Shown here piece by piece: positions 26,789 to 34,776 of a stretch of 64,000 bases of DNA. Positions within the stretch are counted from its first letter, which is position 1. Each line of letters opens with the position of its first letter. This stretch comes from Geothrix oryzae (GTDB taxonomy: Bacteria > Acidobacteriota > Holophagae > Holophagales > Holophagaceae), in the NCBI RefSeq assembly GCF_030295385.1, contig NZ_AP027079.1, forward strand, positions 1,178,001 to 1,242,000, in the 5' to 3' direction. The translations under genes and the position numbers were made by a program. The notes beneath the pieces were generated by a model. That model was not told the DNA's origin. It searched no databases and worked only from the letters and a program-made list of their open reading frames with translations.

Positions 26789-28045
26789 ATGGATCTGCTG
26801 CTCGTCGAGGACAAGGACAGCTTCCGCCGCCTGCTGACCCAGGCCCTCGAGGGGTCGGCCTGGTCGGTGCGGGCGGTGGCAGATCCGCAGGAGGCCCTGA
26901 GGGCCCTGGAGGCGGCGCCGGCCCATGTGCTGGTGACGGATCTGCGCCTGCCGGGCATGAGCGGGCTGGAGCTGATCCGGCGGGCCCGCCAGCTCCAGCC
27001 GGGCCTGCGCGTGGTCCTCATGTCCGCCTTCGGAGAGCCCCGCGACATCGTGGAGGCCATGCGGCTCGGCGCCGACGACTTCCTGCCCAAGCCCTTCGAC
27101 CTGGACGCGTTCCTGGCCCTGCTGGACCGCCTGCGGGCCCTGGTGGGCGCGCCGCCCCCGGACCCGGCGGAACCCTGGATCGCCCACGGCGCCCCCATGC
27201 AGGCCCTGGAGGGCGCCCTGGGGCGGGCGGCCGCCACGGCCCTGCCCGTGCTCTTCCGCGGGGAGCGCGGCGCCGGCAAGAGCCGCTGCGCCCGCCGGCT
27301 CCATGCGCTGCGCCATCCGGCAGCCCCCTTCCTGAGTCTGGCCGCCGAGACCCTGGGTCCCGAGGGGCCGGATCCGCGCACCCTGCAGCTGCTCCAGGGC
27401 GGCAGCCTGTACCTGGCGGACCTGGCCCACCTCTCGCCGGGGGCCCTGGGGCCCCTGACCCGGGCCATGGACGGCCCCCTTGGGGCGGGATTGTGCTGGA
27501 TGGCCGGTGTGGACGCCGAAGTCGCGCTGCCCCCGGACCTGGCCCAGCGCCTTGGGTCGCTGGAGCTGAAAGTCCCCCCCCTGCGCGAGCGCCGGGAGGA
27601 TCTCCTGATCCTGGCGCGGCTCTTCCTGACGCGGGCCGCGCGGCGCGAAGGCCGGCCGGAGCCCTGGCTGGAGCGGGCCGCCGAGCGCCAATTGCTGGAT
27701 CACGCCTGGCCCGGCAACCTCCGCGAGCTGGAGGTGCTGGCGGGGCGGACGATCCTCTTCTCCGAAGGGCCCGTCATCCGCGCCTTCCCGGATCTCGGGC
27801 TGGACGGGGCCCCCCTGCGCCTGCCCTGGCCGGCACCCGGAACCCTCGAGGTCATGCTAAAGGCCGTGGCGCGCTCGGCGGAGGGCGAGCTGCTGCGGAA
27901 GGCCCTGCGGGAAGCGGGGGGAGACCTCCCCCCGGCGGCGGAAGGTCTGGGGCTGACGGTGCGAAGCCTCGCCCAGCGCTTGCGGGAGCATGGCATCCCT
28001 CTGGAAGATGGAGATCCCGACTCCGTTCCACGGAAGGCCCCATGA
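26789..28045 (+). CDS. NtrC-type response regulator with degenerate AAA+ domain lacking GAFTGA
   Basis: The 418-residue protein has an N-terminal receiver (residues 1-115) with phospho-acceptor Asp51 in VTDLRLPG and conserved Lys101 in LPKPF. A sigma-54 activator-like AAA+ region (about 128-350) keeps a P-loop as GERGAGKS (158-165) and PGNLRELE, but its Walker B region reads GGSLYLADL instead of GGTLFLDE, and the GAFTGA loop needed to contact sigma-54 is absent. A Fis-like C-terminal helix pair (ELLRKALREAGGDLPPAAEG) remains. It probably binds DNA or partner proteins without activating sigma-54 promoters. It starts a four-gene unit joined by ATGA overlaps with moxR, a rodZ-like gene and a helical-repeat gene. 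Confidence 0.88.
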   Translation: MDLLLVEDKDSFRRLLTQALEGSAWSVRAVADPQEALRALEAAPAHVLVTDLRLPGMSGLELIRRARQLQPGLRVVLMSAFGEPRDIVEAMRLGADDFLPKPFDLDAFLALLDRLRALVGAPPPDPAEPWIAHGAPMQALEGALGRAAATALPVLFRGERGAGKSRCARRLHALRHPAAPFLSLAAETLGPEGPDPRTLQLLQGGSLYLADLAHLSPGALGPLTRAMDGPLGAGLCWMAGVDAEVALPPDLAQRLGSLELKVPPLRERREDLLILARLFLTRAARREGRPEPWLERAAERQLLDHAWPGNLRELEVLAGRTILFSEGPVIRAFPDLGLDGAPLRLPWPAPGTLEVMLKAVARSAEGELLRKALREAGGDLPPAAEGLGLTVRSLAQRLREHGIPLEDGDPDSVPRKAP

Positions 28046-29025
28046 TCCAGGATCCGCCCCAGCCTCCTCCCGTCCTCGCCCCCCCGGTGCGTTCCCCGGA
28101 AGGCATCCGTCCGGCGGCCCGGGCGGGGCTCACCGCGCTGCAGGCCGTGGTCGTGGGCAAGGAATCCCAGGTCCGGCGGGCCTTCGCGGCCCTCCTCGCC
28201 GGGGGCCATGTGCTGCTGGAAGACCTGCCGGGCGTAGGCAAGACCACCCTGGCCAAGGGGCTTTCGCGCATCCTCGGCGGCAGCTTCCAGCGGGTGCAGG
28301 GAACCAACGACCTGCTGCCCTCGGACCTGCTGGGGGTGCACCTCTGGGACGCCAAGGAGCAGTCCTTCCGTTTCCAGCCGGGGCCGGTGTTCTGCCATGT
28401 GCTGTTGCTGGACGAGCTGAACCGCATCGGCCCCAAGACCCAGAGCGCCATGCTCGAGGCCATGGTGGAGGGACAGGTGACCCTGGATCGCAGCACCCAT
28501 CGCCTCCCCGATCCCTTCTTCGTCATCGCCACCCAGAACCCGCTGGACCATGCGGGCACCTTCCCCCTGCCCGAGAGCCAGCTTGATCGCTTCTCCTGCG
28601 CCCTCCACCTCGGTTATCCAGACCGGGAGGCCGAGCGGCGCATCCTCAAGGGGGAAGCCGGCTCGGAACGCCTGGACACCTTGAACCCCGCCCTGGATCT
28701 CGAGGGCTGGAAGCAGGCCCGCGCGGCCGTCCGGGCCGTCCGGGTGTCCGATGCGGTGCTGGATTATGCTGAGCGCATGGTGGACCGCATCCGCACCGAA
28801 GGGGGCTTCTGCTCCACCCGCGCGGCCAAGCACTGGCTGGGGCTGGCCCAGGCCGAAGCCTGGCTGGAGGGCCGCGACTTCATCACGCCGGACGACCTGC
28901 AGAGCACCCTGGCCGACACCATGGCCCACCGCGGCAGCCTGGACGAGCGGCGCCTGAGCCGCAACGACCGGCGCGAGCAGCTGGCCCGGCTGCTCAAGGA
29001 GCTGCCCGTGGGGTGGGCGGGATGA
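28042..29025 (+). CDS. MoxR-family AAA+ ATPase
   Basis: The 327-residue protein begins in the ATGA that ends the NtrC-like gene. It shows the MoxR pattern: Walker A LEDLPGVGKTTLAKG, the family marker QGTNDLLPSDLLG, Walker B VLLLDELNRIGPKTQSAMLE, sensor 1 FVIATQNPLDHAGTFPLPES and the arginine-finger region QLDRFSCALHLGYP. MoxR ATPases act as chaperones that mature metalloenzymes or protein complexes, usually beside VWA-domain genes. No VWA or DUF58 gene is adjacent here, which is atypical. Its stop overlaps the rodZ-like start. Confidence 0.94.
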   Translation: MIQDPPQPPPVLAPPVRSPEGIRPAARAGLTALQAVVVGKESQVRRAFAALLAGGHVLLEDLPGVGKTTLAKGLSRILGGSFQRVQGTNDLLPSDLLGVHLWDAKEQSFRFQPGPVFCHVLLLDELNRIGPKTQSAMLEAMVEGQVTLDRSTHRLPDPFFVIATQNPLDHAGTFPLPESQLDRFSCALHLGYPDREAERRILKGEAGSERLDTLNPALDLEGWKQARAAVRAVRVSDAVLDYAERMVDRIRTEGGFCSTRAAKHWLGLAQAEAWLEGRDFITPDDLQSTLADTMAHRGSLDERRLSRNDRREQLARLLKELPVGWAG

Positions 29026-29837
29026 GGGGCGACGATACGGTCGGCCAGCTCCTCCAGGAGGCGCGCATGGCCAAGGGGCTGTCGCGCGAGATCCTGGCCC
29101 TGGAGCTGAAGCTGCCCATCCGCCACATCGAGGCCATCGAGGCCGACGACTGGGCGGCCCTGCCGCCGGGCCGCTCCCGTCCCCTGGCCCGCCAGCTGGC
29201 GGAGCGCCTTGGCGTGGACCTGGAATTCCACACCGATGCCTTCCAGACGGTGCCCGGCGCCCAGGAATGGGCTCCGCCCGATCCGCGGCAGGAGCGCCTG
29301 GAGCGCGTCGTCATGGGCCTTTTGACTGCGGCCTCGGTTCTGGTGGTGCTGTGGCTGGTGGTCCCTGGCCCGAGCCTGGGGCGGAAGCCGTCGCCCAGCT
29401 ACCTGTCCGCCCTGCCCAGGGCCGCGCTGCCGCCCCCCCCTCCGCCTTCCACCGCGGCCTATCCGGTGCTGGGCGAGCTGCTGCCCGAGGCCCCCCTGAA
29501 CGAGCAGGGCGTGCTGATCAGCCTCCGGTCCATGGACACCTGCGAAGTGCGGCTGGAGCCCCTCCCCGAATCCGGCGAGCAGGCTCAGACCCACACCCTA
29601 CGCGTGTCCGAACCCTGGCGGCTCCGGGTGAAGGGGCCCTTCGCGCTGGTGCTGGACAACGCCGGGGTGGTGAATGTGGAAGTGGCGGGCGTGCGGATTC
29701 CCCATGGCCAGAATGTGGGCGAGGCCTGGACCGGCCGCTTCGACGCCGAGGGCCGCTGGCTCCGGCCGTCGCCGCCGCCGACCGAGCCGCCCGAACCCGC
29801 GACCCCCGATGATGACGAGGATGGACCCCGACCATGA
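29022..29837 (+). CDS. RodZ-like protein: helix-turn-helix, one membrane helix, periplasmic domain
   Basis: The 271-residue protein has an N-terminal HTH_25-type domain (LLQEARMAKGLSREILALEL then KLPIRHIEAIEADDW), the RodZ fold that binds MreB rather than DNA. A single transmembrane helix (VVMGLLTAASVLVVLWLVVP) lies near residue 105, followed by a Pro-rich linker and a C-terminal DUF4115-like domain (WRLRVKGPFALVLDNAGVVN then VEVAGVRIP). Such proteins link the cytoskeleton to envelope growth. It overlaps its neighbours by ATGA at both ends. mreB is not nearby, so a role other than rod-shape maintenance is possible. Confidence 0.85.
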   Translation: MRGDDTVGQLLQEARMAKGLSREILALELKLPIRHIEAIEADDWAALPPGRSRPLARQLAERLGVDLEFHTDAFQTVPGAQEWAPPDPRQERLERVVMGLLTAASVLVVLWLVVPGPSLGRKPSPSYLSALPRAALPPPPPPSTAAYPVLGELLPEAPLNEQGVLISLRSMDTCEVRLEPLPESGEQAQTHTLRVSEPWRLRVKGPFALVLDNAGVVNVEVAGVRIPHGQNVGEAWTGRFDAEGRWLRPSPPPTEPPEPATPDDDEDGPRP

Positions 29838-30943
29838 GCATGCACCCCATCGTCGAACGGTTCCTCCTGGGCACCCTCCCCGAGCCCATGGTGGTGGCCC
29901 TGGTCGGCGGGAGTCTGCCGGTCCCCGCCAAGGACCTGCTCCAGGCCCTGGCCCATGTGGCCCTGGAGGAGACGCCCCACACGGCCCGGGCCCTCGGTTT
30001 CTTCGCCACCATGCCCGAGTCCATGCTCGCCGGTCTGCTGCTGGAGCCCGTGGAACCACCGCGGCCCCTGCAGCTGGTGCTCTGCCACCGCAAGGAGCCG
30101 GCCCTGCTCGAAGCGGCCCTCCTCAACCCTTCGCTGACCTCGGAGATCGTCGAAGCCTCGGTACCGAGCCTGCCGGGCTCCGTGCTCGAGATCGTGCTGA
30201 ACAACCAGGTGATGTGGATCGAGCGCCCGCGCATCCTCGACCTGCTGGAGGAGCACCCCGAGGGTGAATATGTCATCAAGCGGCGGGTGAACGAATACCG
30301 CTACGAAGTGCTGCGCCTCATCCCCGAGGAGGTCAAGAAGGACCGCTTGGAGATCATCAACGAGGTCGAAGCCGGGAAGCTGGATCGAGCCTGGTCCGAG
30401 CTGCCCCTGCCCAAGACCAAGTCGCAGGAGGAGGCGGACGCGGAGATCGAATCCGAGGAACAGGCCGCCGAGCGCCGTCTCCTCGCCCAGAAGCCCCTGG
30501 TGCACGAGGATGGCCAGGAGATCAACCTCACGGTGACCCAGCGCATCACCAAGCTCAGCACCAACCAGAAGATCATGCTGGCCATCAAGGGGGGCAAGGA
30601 GGAGCGCGCCATCCTCATCCGCGAGGCCAACCGCCTCATCCAGGTCAATGTCATCCGCAACGGCCGCATCACCGAATCCGAGATCGCCTACATCGCCCAG
30701 ATGCGCACCGTGAACGAGGAAGTGCTGCGCATCATCTCCAACAGCCGCGAGTGGATGAAGAAATACCCCATCACCAAGGCCCTGGTCATGAATCCCCGCA
30801 CACCCCTGCCCGTGGCCATGACGCACTTCAAGCGCCTGATCGACAGCGACATGAAGCTGCTGATGAAGGACCGCAATGTGCCCGAGCTGATCCGCCGCGA
30901 GGCCAAGCGCCTGGTGGAGATGAAGGCCCACGGGAAAGGGTAG
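29834..30943 (+). CDS. Conserved all-helical repeat protein, unknown function
   Basis: The 369-residue protein is predicted to be wholly helical and soluble, with no signal peptide or membrane segment. The N-terminal half shows HEAT-like units (LLQALAHVALEETPHTARAL, EALLEAALLNPSLTSEIVEA-like spacing). The C-terminal half has a conserved block (KIMLAIKGGKEERAILIREA, EIAYIAQMRTVNEEVLRII and YPITKALVMNPRTPLPVAM) that looks like helical hairpins with a fixed spacing. I recognise it as a conserved protein of unknown function, not a named family. The ATGA overlap with the rodZ-like gene and position in the NtrC-MoxR-RodZ unit suggest a shared process. A strong terminator follows. Confidence 0.8.
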   Translation: MSMHPIVERFLLGTLPEPMVVALVGGSLPVPAKDLLQALAHVALEETPHTARALGFFATMPESMLAGLLLEPVEPPRPLQLVLCHRKEPALLEAALLNPSLTSEIVEASVPSLPGSVLEIVLNNQVMWIERPRILDLLEEHPEGEYVIKRRVNEYRYEVLRLIPEEVKKDRLEIINEVEAGKLDRAWSELPLPKTKSQEEADAEIESEEQAAERRLLAQKPLVHEDGQEINLTVTQRITKLSTNQKIMLAIKGGKEERAILIREANRLIQVNVIRNGRITESEIAYIAQMRTVNEEVLRIISNSREWMKKYPITKALVMNPRTPLPVAMTHFKRLIDSDMKLLMKDRNVPELIRREAKRLVEMKAHGKG

Positions 30944-30969
30944 GGCGGTGGGGTTCCCCCCTTGGCCCC

Positions 30970-31005
30970 AAATCAGAAGGCCCCCGACCGGGGGCCTTCT
31001 GATTT
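30970..31005. terminator. Bidirectional terminator between the MoxR operon and tRNA-Gly
   Basis: A perfect 16-bp stem (AAATCAGAAGGCCCCC and its complement) with a 4-nt GACC loop lies 26 bp after the operon stop. It shares its last base with the encoded CCA end of the opposing tRNA-Gly, so both transcripts end in the same hairpin. Confidence 0.85.
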
Positions 31006-31079
31006 GGAGCGGGCGATGGGGATTGAACCCACGACATCAAGCTTGGGAAGCTTGCGTTCTACCACTGAACTACGCCCGC
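31005..31079 (-). tRNA. tRNA-Gly (anticodon CCC)
   Basis: The complementary strand folds into a full cloverleaf: acceptor GCGGGCG/CGCCCGC, D-stem GTTC/GAAC, anticodon stem CAAGC/GCTTG with loop TTCCCAA, and T-arm GTGGG-TTCAATC-CCCAT. The anticodon CCC reads GGG. Discriminator T and a genomically encoded CCA are present, giving 75 nt. There is no variable-arm extension. Confidence 0.95.
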
Positions 31080-31128
31080 GGCAGGCCATCATCCTACCGC
31101 AAAGGCCCCGGGTGGGGCCAGTCCGGGC

Positions 31129-31845
31129 TCAGCCCAGGTAGGCCGCGATCACGCGCTCGTTCCGGCTCAGCTCGTCCGGGGTGCCCTCGACGGCAATGCG
31201 CCCGCGTTCCATGACATAGGCGTAGTCGGCGACCTCGAGGGCGCTCTTGGCGAACTGCTCCACGAGGAGGAGGGTGATGCCCTCTTCCTTGAGGCGGCGG
31301 ATGGTGCGGAAGACCTCCTGCACGATGACCGGCGCGAGGCCCATGGAGGGCTCGTCCAGCAGCATCACCTTGGGGCGGGCCATGAGGGCGCGGCCGATGG
31401 CCAGCATCTGCTGTTCGCCGCCGGACAGGGTGCCGGCGGCCTGGCGGGTGCGATCCCTCAGGCGGGGGAACAGGTCGTAGACCCGGTCCAGGTCGCCGCG
31501 GGCCTTGGTCCGGTAGCCGAAGAACCGCGGCAGGCGGCTGTAGGCACCCAGGAGGAGGTTGTCCTCCACCGAGAGCGGGCCGAAGACCTTCCGGCCCTCG
31601 GGGGCGTGGGCGAGGCCCAGGCGGGCGATGCGGGAGGCATCCAGGCCCTGCACTTCCTGGCCGTCGAGGACCACGCGGCCCCGGCCCGGCTTGAGGCCCC
31701 CGGAGATGGCGCGCATGGTGGTGGTCTTGCCCGCGCCGTTGGCGCCGATGAGCGCCACGAGGGTGCCCTTTTTCACCGACAGCGTGGTCCCCGTCAGCAC
31801 CTCGCTGGCGCCGTAGCCCGCATGGAGATCCTCCACTTGCAGCAT
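31129..31845 (-). CDS. livF: Branched-chain amino-acid ABC transporter ATP-binding protein LivF
   Basis: The 238-residue protein is a small ABC ATPase of the LivF group: LHAGYGASEVLTGTTLSV, Walker A LIGANGAGKTTTMR, signature LSGGEQQMLAIGRALM, Walker B VMLLDEPSMGLAP, H-loop region LLVEQFAKSALEVADYAYVM, and the typical C-terminal NERVIAAYLG. It energises uptake of leucine, isoleucine, valine or related substrates with LivH, LivM and LivG. It is the last gene of the liv operon and starts after AAGGAGCGATCC, 11 bp past the stop of livMG. Confidence 0.95.
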   Translation of the reverse strand: MLQVEDLHAGYGASEVLTGTTLSVKKGTLVALIGANGAGKTTTMRAISGGLKPGRGRVVLDGQEVQGLDASRIARLGLAHAPEGRKVFGPLSVEDNLLLGAYSRLPRFFGYRTKARGDLDRVYDLFPRLRDRTRQAAGTLSGGEQQMLAIGRALMARPKVMLLDEPSMGLAPVIVQEVFRTIRRLKEEGITLLLVEQFAKSALEVADYAYVMERGRIAVEGTPDELSRNERVIAAYLG

Positions 31846-31856
31846 GGATCGCTCCT

Positions 31857-33824
31857 TCAGGCGGGCAGCGGCTCGGCGCCGCCGGCGGTGTCAGTGTCGG
31901 TCTCGGGTTGCGGGGGCTGGCCCAGGTAGGCCTCCACCACCTTCGGGTGGCGCTTCACCTCGTCGGGCGTGCCTTCGGCGATGACGCGGCCGCCGTCGAG
32001 CACGGTCACGGTGTCGCAGAGCTCGCTCACGACATCCATGTGGTGCTCGATGAGGAGGATGCTGATGCCGCGCCGGTGGATCCGCTTGATGATCTCGATC
32101 AGCTGGACCACATCGGGATGGGCTAGGCCCGCGGCGGGTTCGTCCAGGATGAGCAGGTCCGGCTTGCGCGCCAGGGCCCGGGCCACCTCCAGGAAACGCT
32201 GGGCGCCGTAGGTCAGATCCTTGGCCCGGGTGAGGGCCTGGTCCTTCAGTCCGACCCGGTCCAGCAGGCAGAGGGCATCGGCCTGGGCTTGGCGCTCCTC
32301 GCGCCGGGCGAGCCCCAGCAGCACCAGGGGCAAGGGGCTGCGGTACACCCCCCGGAGCGCCACCATGACATTTTCGAGGGCCGTCAACTCGGCGAAGAGC
32401 TGGAGGTTCTGGAAGGTGCGCGCCACGCCGGACTTCGACACCTGGAAGAGGCTTCCGGACGGCAGCACCATTCCGCGGAGCAGGATGCGGCCCGCGGTGG
32501 GCGTGTAGAGCCCGGAGATGACATTGACCACGGTGCTCTTGCCGGAGCCGTTGGGTCCGATGAGGCCGTGGATGCTGCCGGACTTGATGGTCATGGAGAG
32601 GCCGTCCACGGCCTTCACGCCGCCGAAGTGGCGCCGGAGGTCCTCGAGGACGAGCAGGGGCGCGCCATCCGAGGCGCGGGGCGGCAGGATGGCCTCGATG
32701 TCCGAAGGTTCGGGCAGGGGCGCATGGGGCACCCGGAAGAGCTTCGCCAAGAAGATGGCGAGAAAACCCATGAGACCCTCGGGCAGGCCCACCACCACCG
32801 AGAAGAGCATCAGCGCGAAGATGGCCTTGCGCCAGTCCTCGGTGTTCTCCACGAAGAAGCCGCCCACCACCAGGAGCCCCATGGCCGCCACGGGGGCCAG
32901 GGCCTGGAAGGGGCGCGTGGTCTTCTTGACGAGGCCCCGCAGGCCCGCCGCCAGGGCCATCGCAAAGCCCAGGCCCGAGAACACCTGGAAGAGCAGCCGG
33001 TTGGAGAGCAGGTTGGGCAGCAGGACAATGACAGAGGCGCCCACAAAGGCCCCCCAGAGGCTCTTGCGGCCGCCGAGGACCACCCCCAGCAGCAGGATGA
33101 TCATCAGGTCGTAGACGAAGCTCTGGGGCTGGAGGTACTGGAAGTTGAAGGCGTAGAGCCCGCCCGCCAGGCCGCCGAGCCCCGATCCCAGGGCGAAGGC
33201 CGCGACCTTGTGCCGGTAGGTGCCGACCCCCATGGCATCGGTGGCGATGGGGCTGTCGCGCAGGGCCTCGAAGGCCCGGCCCCACTGGGAGGCCAGCAGG
33301 TTGCGCATGAGCATCCACACCACGGCCAGCAGGGCCATGCAGAGCCAGTAGAAGAGGGGAGGGGTGAGGGAGTGGCCGAAGATGGGCGGCCGGGTCAGGC
33401 TCAGGCCCTGGGCGCCCCCCGTGAGGCCTTCCAGTTCGTTGAGCGCCGTGGTGCTGAGGGCCGCGAAGCTCAGGGTGGCCAGGGCGAACTGGGGGCCTTC
33501 CAGACGCAGGGCCGGCAGGGCCAGCAGGCCGCCCAGCAGGAGCCCCACGGCCATGGCGGCCAGGAGCGCCGGTGCCATGCCGAGGCCCAGCTTGGTGACG
33601 GCGAGCCCGGCGGTGTAGGCGCCCAGGCCCAGGAAGGCCACATGGGCGAGGTTCACCTGGCCCAGGTAGCCCACGGTCACATCCAGGCCGATGAGCAGGA
33701 TGCCGTAGATGGCCAGCAGGGTGAGGAGGCCCAGGGCGTAGGGGTTCACCACCAGCAGGGGGATGGTGGCCAGCAGGGCGAAGACGATGAGCTCGGCGCC
33801 GCGGAGGAGGAGGATGCGCTTCAT
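31857..33824 (-). CDS. livMG: Fused branched-chain amino-acid ABC transporter permease-ATPase (LivM-LivG)
   Basis: The 655-residue protein fuses two subunits normally encoded separately. Residues 1 to about 335 are LivM-type permease with about ten helices and the YLGQVNLAHVAFLGLGAYTA motif. After a linker ending near SDIEAILPPRAS, the LivG ATPase follows, with Walker A LIGPNGSGKST, signature-region LTYGAQRFLEVARALARKP, Walker B LLILDEPAAGLAHPD and H-loop LLIEHHMDVV. Note that the signature reads LTYGAQ, as usual for LivG. I start at the ATG 6-11 nt downstream of GGAAGG; a GTG 6 bp earlier would overlap livH in GTGA. A direct permease-ATPase fusion forces 1:1 stoichiometry. Confidence 0.93.
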   Translation of the reverse strand: MKRILLLRGAELIVFALLATIPLLVVNPYALGLLTLLAIYGILLIGLDVTVGYLGQVNLAHVAFLGLGAYTAGLAVTKLGLGMAPALLAAMAVGLLLGGLLALPALRLEGPQFALATLSFAALSTTALNELEGLTGGAQGLSLTRPPIFGHSLTPPLFYWLCMALLAVVWMLMRNLLASQWGRAFEALRDSPIATDAMGVGTYRHKVAAFALGSGLGGLAGGLYAFNFQYLQPQSFVYDLMIILLLGVVLGGRKSLWGAFVGASVIVLLPNLLSNRLLFQVFSGLGFAMALAAGLRGLVKKTTRPFQALAPVAAMGLLVVGGFFVENTEDWRKAIFALMLFSVVVGLPEGLMGFLAIFLAKLFRVPHAPLPEPSDIEAILPPRASDGAPLLVLEDLRRHFGGVKAVDGLSMTIKSGSIHGLIGPNGSGKSTVVNVISGLYTPTAGRILLRGMVLPSGSLFQVSKSGVARTFQNLQLFAELTALENVMVALRGVYRSPLPLVLLGLARREERQAQADALCLLDRVGLKDQALTRAKDLTYGAQRFLEVARALARKPDLLILDEPAAGLAHPDVVQLIEIIKRIHRRGISILLIEHHMDVVSELCDTVTVLDGGRVIAEGTPDEVKRHPKVVEAYLGQPPQPETDTDTAGGAEPLPA

Positions 33825-33826
33825 CG

Positions 33827-34705
33827 TCACACCTTCCGGATGGTGGCTTTGCCGAACACGCCCGTGGGCCGCACCGCCAGGGCGAGGATCAGCAGGACGA
33901 GACCCGGCGCCTCGCGCCAGCCGCTTCCCAGGTAGAAGCTGGCCAGGCTTTCCAGCGCGCCCAGGAACATGCCGATGAGCACCACGCCGAAGCCCGAATC
34001 CAGGCCGGCCACCACGGCCACGGAGAAGGCCTTGAGGATGAGCGCCGAGGCCATCGTGGGGCCCACGGTGGTGATGGGGGACACGAGGATGCCCGCCAGG
34101 GCCGCCACGGCGCCGGACAGGCCATAGGACAGCATCACCGTGCGGGTGGCGGAGATGCCCATGAGCTCCGCGGCGTCGCGGTCGGCCGATACCGCCTCGA
34201 AGGCCTTGCCCAGCAGCGTGCGGCGCTTGAAGAGCTCAATGGCGCCCATGATGGCCAGCACGCCCACGGCCACGGACAGCTCCAGCCGCGTGACATCCAC
34301 CCCCAGCACATGGATGGGATCCGCCGAGATGGGGGTGGGGAAGGGCCGGTCGTCGCGACCCCAGATGTTCTCGGCCGCCGAGAAGAAGAAGAGGCCGATG
34401 ATGATGCTGAGCAGGATCCAGCCTTCGCTCTTCTGCTCGAGCGCGAGCCGCACGCCGGCCCGTTCGACCACCAGACCGAGCACCGCGCCGAAGAGCAGGC
34501 CGCCAGGGATCATCAGCCAGTAGGGCAGGCCGAGGTTCGTGAGGGTGAGGCTGAAGAAGGCCGAGACCATCACCAGCTCGCCCTGGCCGAAGTTGATGCT
34601 CTTGCTGGTGGCGTAGGTGAGCTGGAAGCCGTACGCGATGAGCGCGTAGACCAGGCCCATCAGGGCGCCGCTCACGGCCATCTGTCCGATGATCTGGGCA
34701 TTCAT
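33827..34705 (-). CDS. livH: Branched-chain amino-acid ABC transporter permease LivH
   Basis: The 292-residue membrane protein has about eight helices and LivH landmarks: GLVYALIAYGFQLTYATSKS followed by INFGQGELVM, RTLLGKAFEAVSADRDAAEL-type cytoplasmic loop that couples to the ATPase, and a C-terminal VRPTGVFGKATIRKV. It forms the translocation pore with the LivM half of the next protein. It is separated from the binding-protein gene livK by a hairpin with a T-tract, which would lower its expression relative to livK. Confidence 0.95.
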   Translation of the reverse strand: MNAQIIGQMAVSGALMGLVYALIAYGFQLTYATSKSINFGQGELVMVSAFFSLTLTNLGLPYWLMIPGGLLFGAVLGLVVERAGVRLALEQKSEGWILLSIIIGLFFFSAAENIWGRDDRPFPTPISADPIHVLGVDVTRLELSVAVGVLAIMGAIELFKRRTLLGKAFEAVSADRDAAELMGISATRTVMLSYGLSGAVAALAGILVSPITTVGPTMASALILKAFSVAVVAGLDSGFGVVLIGMFLGALESLASFYLGSGWREAPGLVLLILALAVRPTGVFGKATIRKV

Positions 34706-34733
34706 GCGGGCCTGCCTCGAAAGGGGAGGAGGG

Positions 34734-34759
34734 AAAAAGCGGGGGGCCGAAGCCCCCCG
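34734..34759 (-). terminator. Intrinsic terminator/attenuator between livK and livH
   Basis: Read on the minus strand, an 8-bp GC stem (CGGGGGGC / GCCCCCCG) with a TTCG loop is followed by C and TTTTT, 18 bp past the livK stop. It lies inside the operon and would let most transcripts end after the binding-protein gene, with readthrough into livH. Confidence 0.85.
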
Positions 34760-34776
34760 GTTCGCGGGTGCGGAAG

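Noticed and set aside
31857-33824. LivM-LivG fusion as a sequencing error that removed a stop codon
   Set aside because: The linker is smooth and compositionally normal, and ATPase and permease motifs are both complete. A substitution error cannot be excluded, but nothing points to one.
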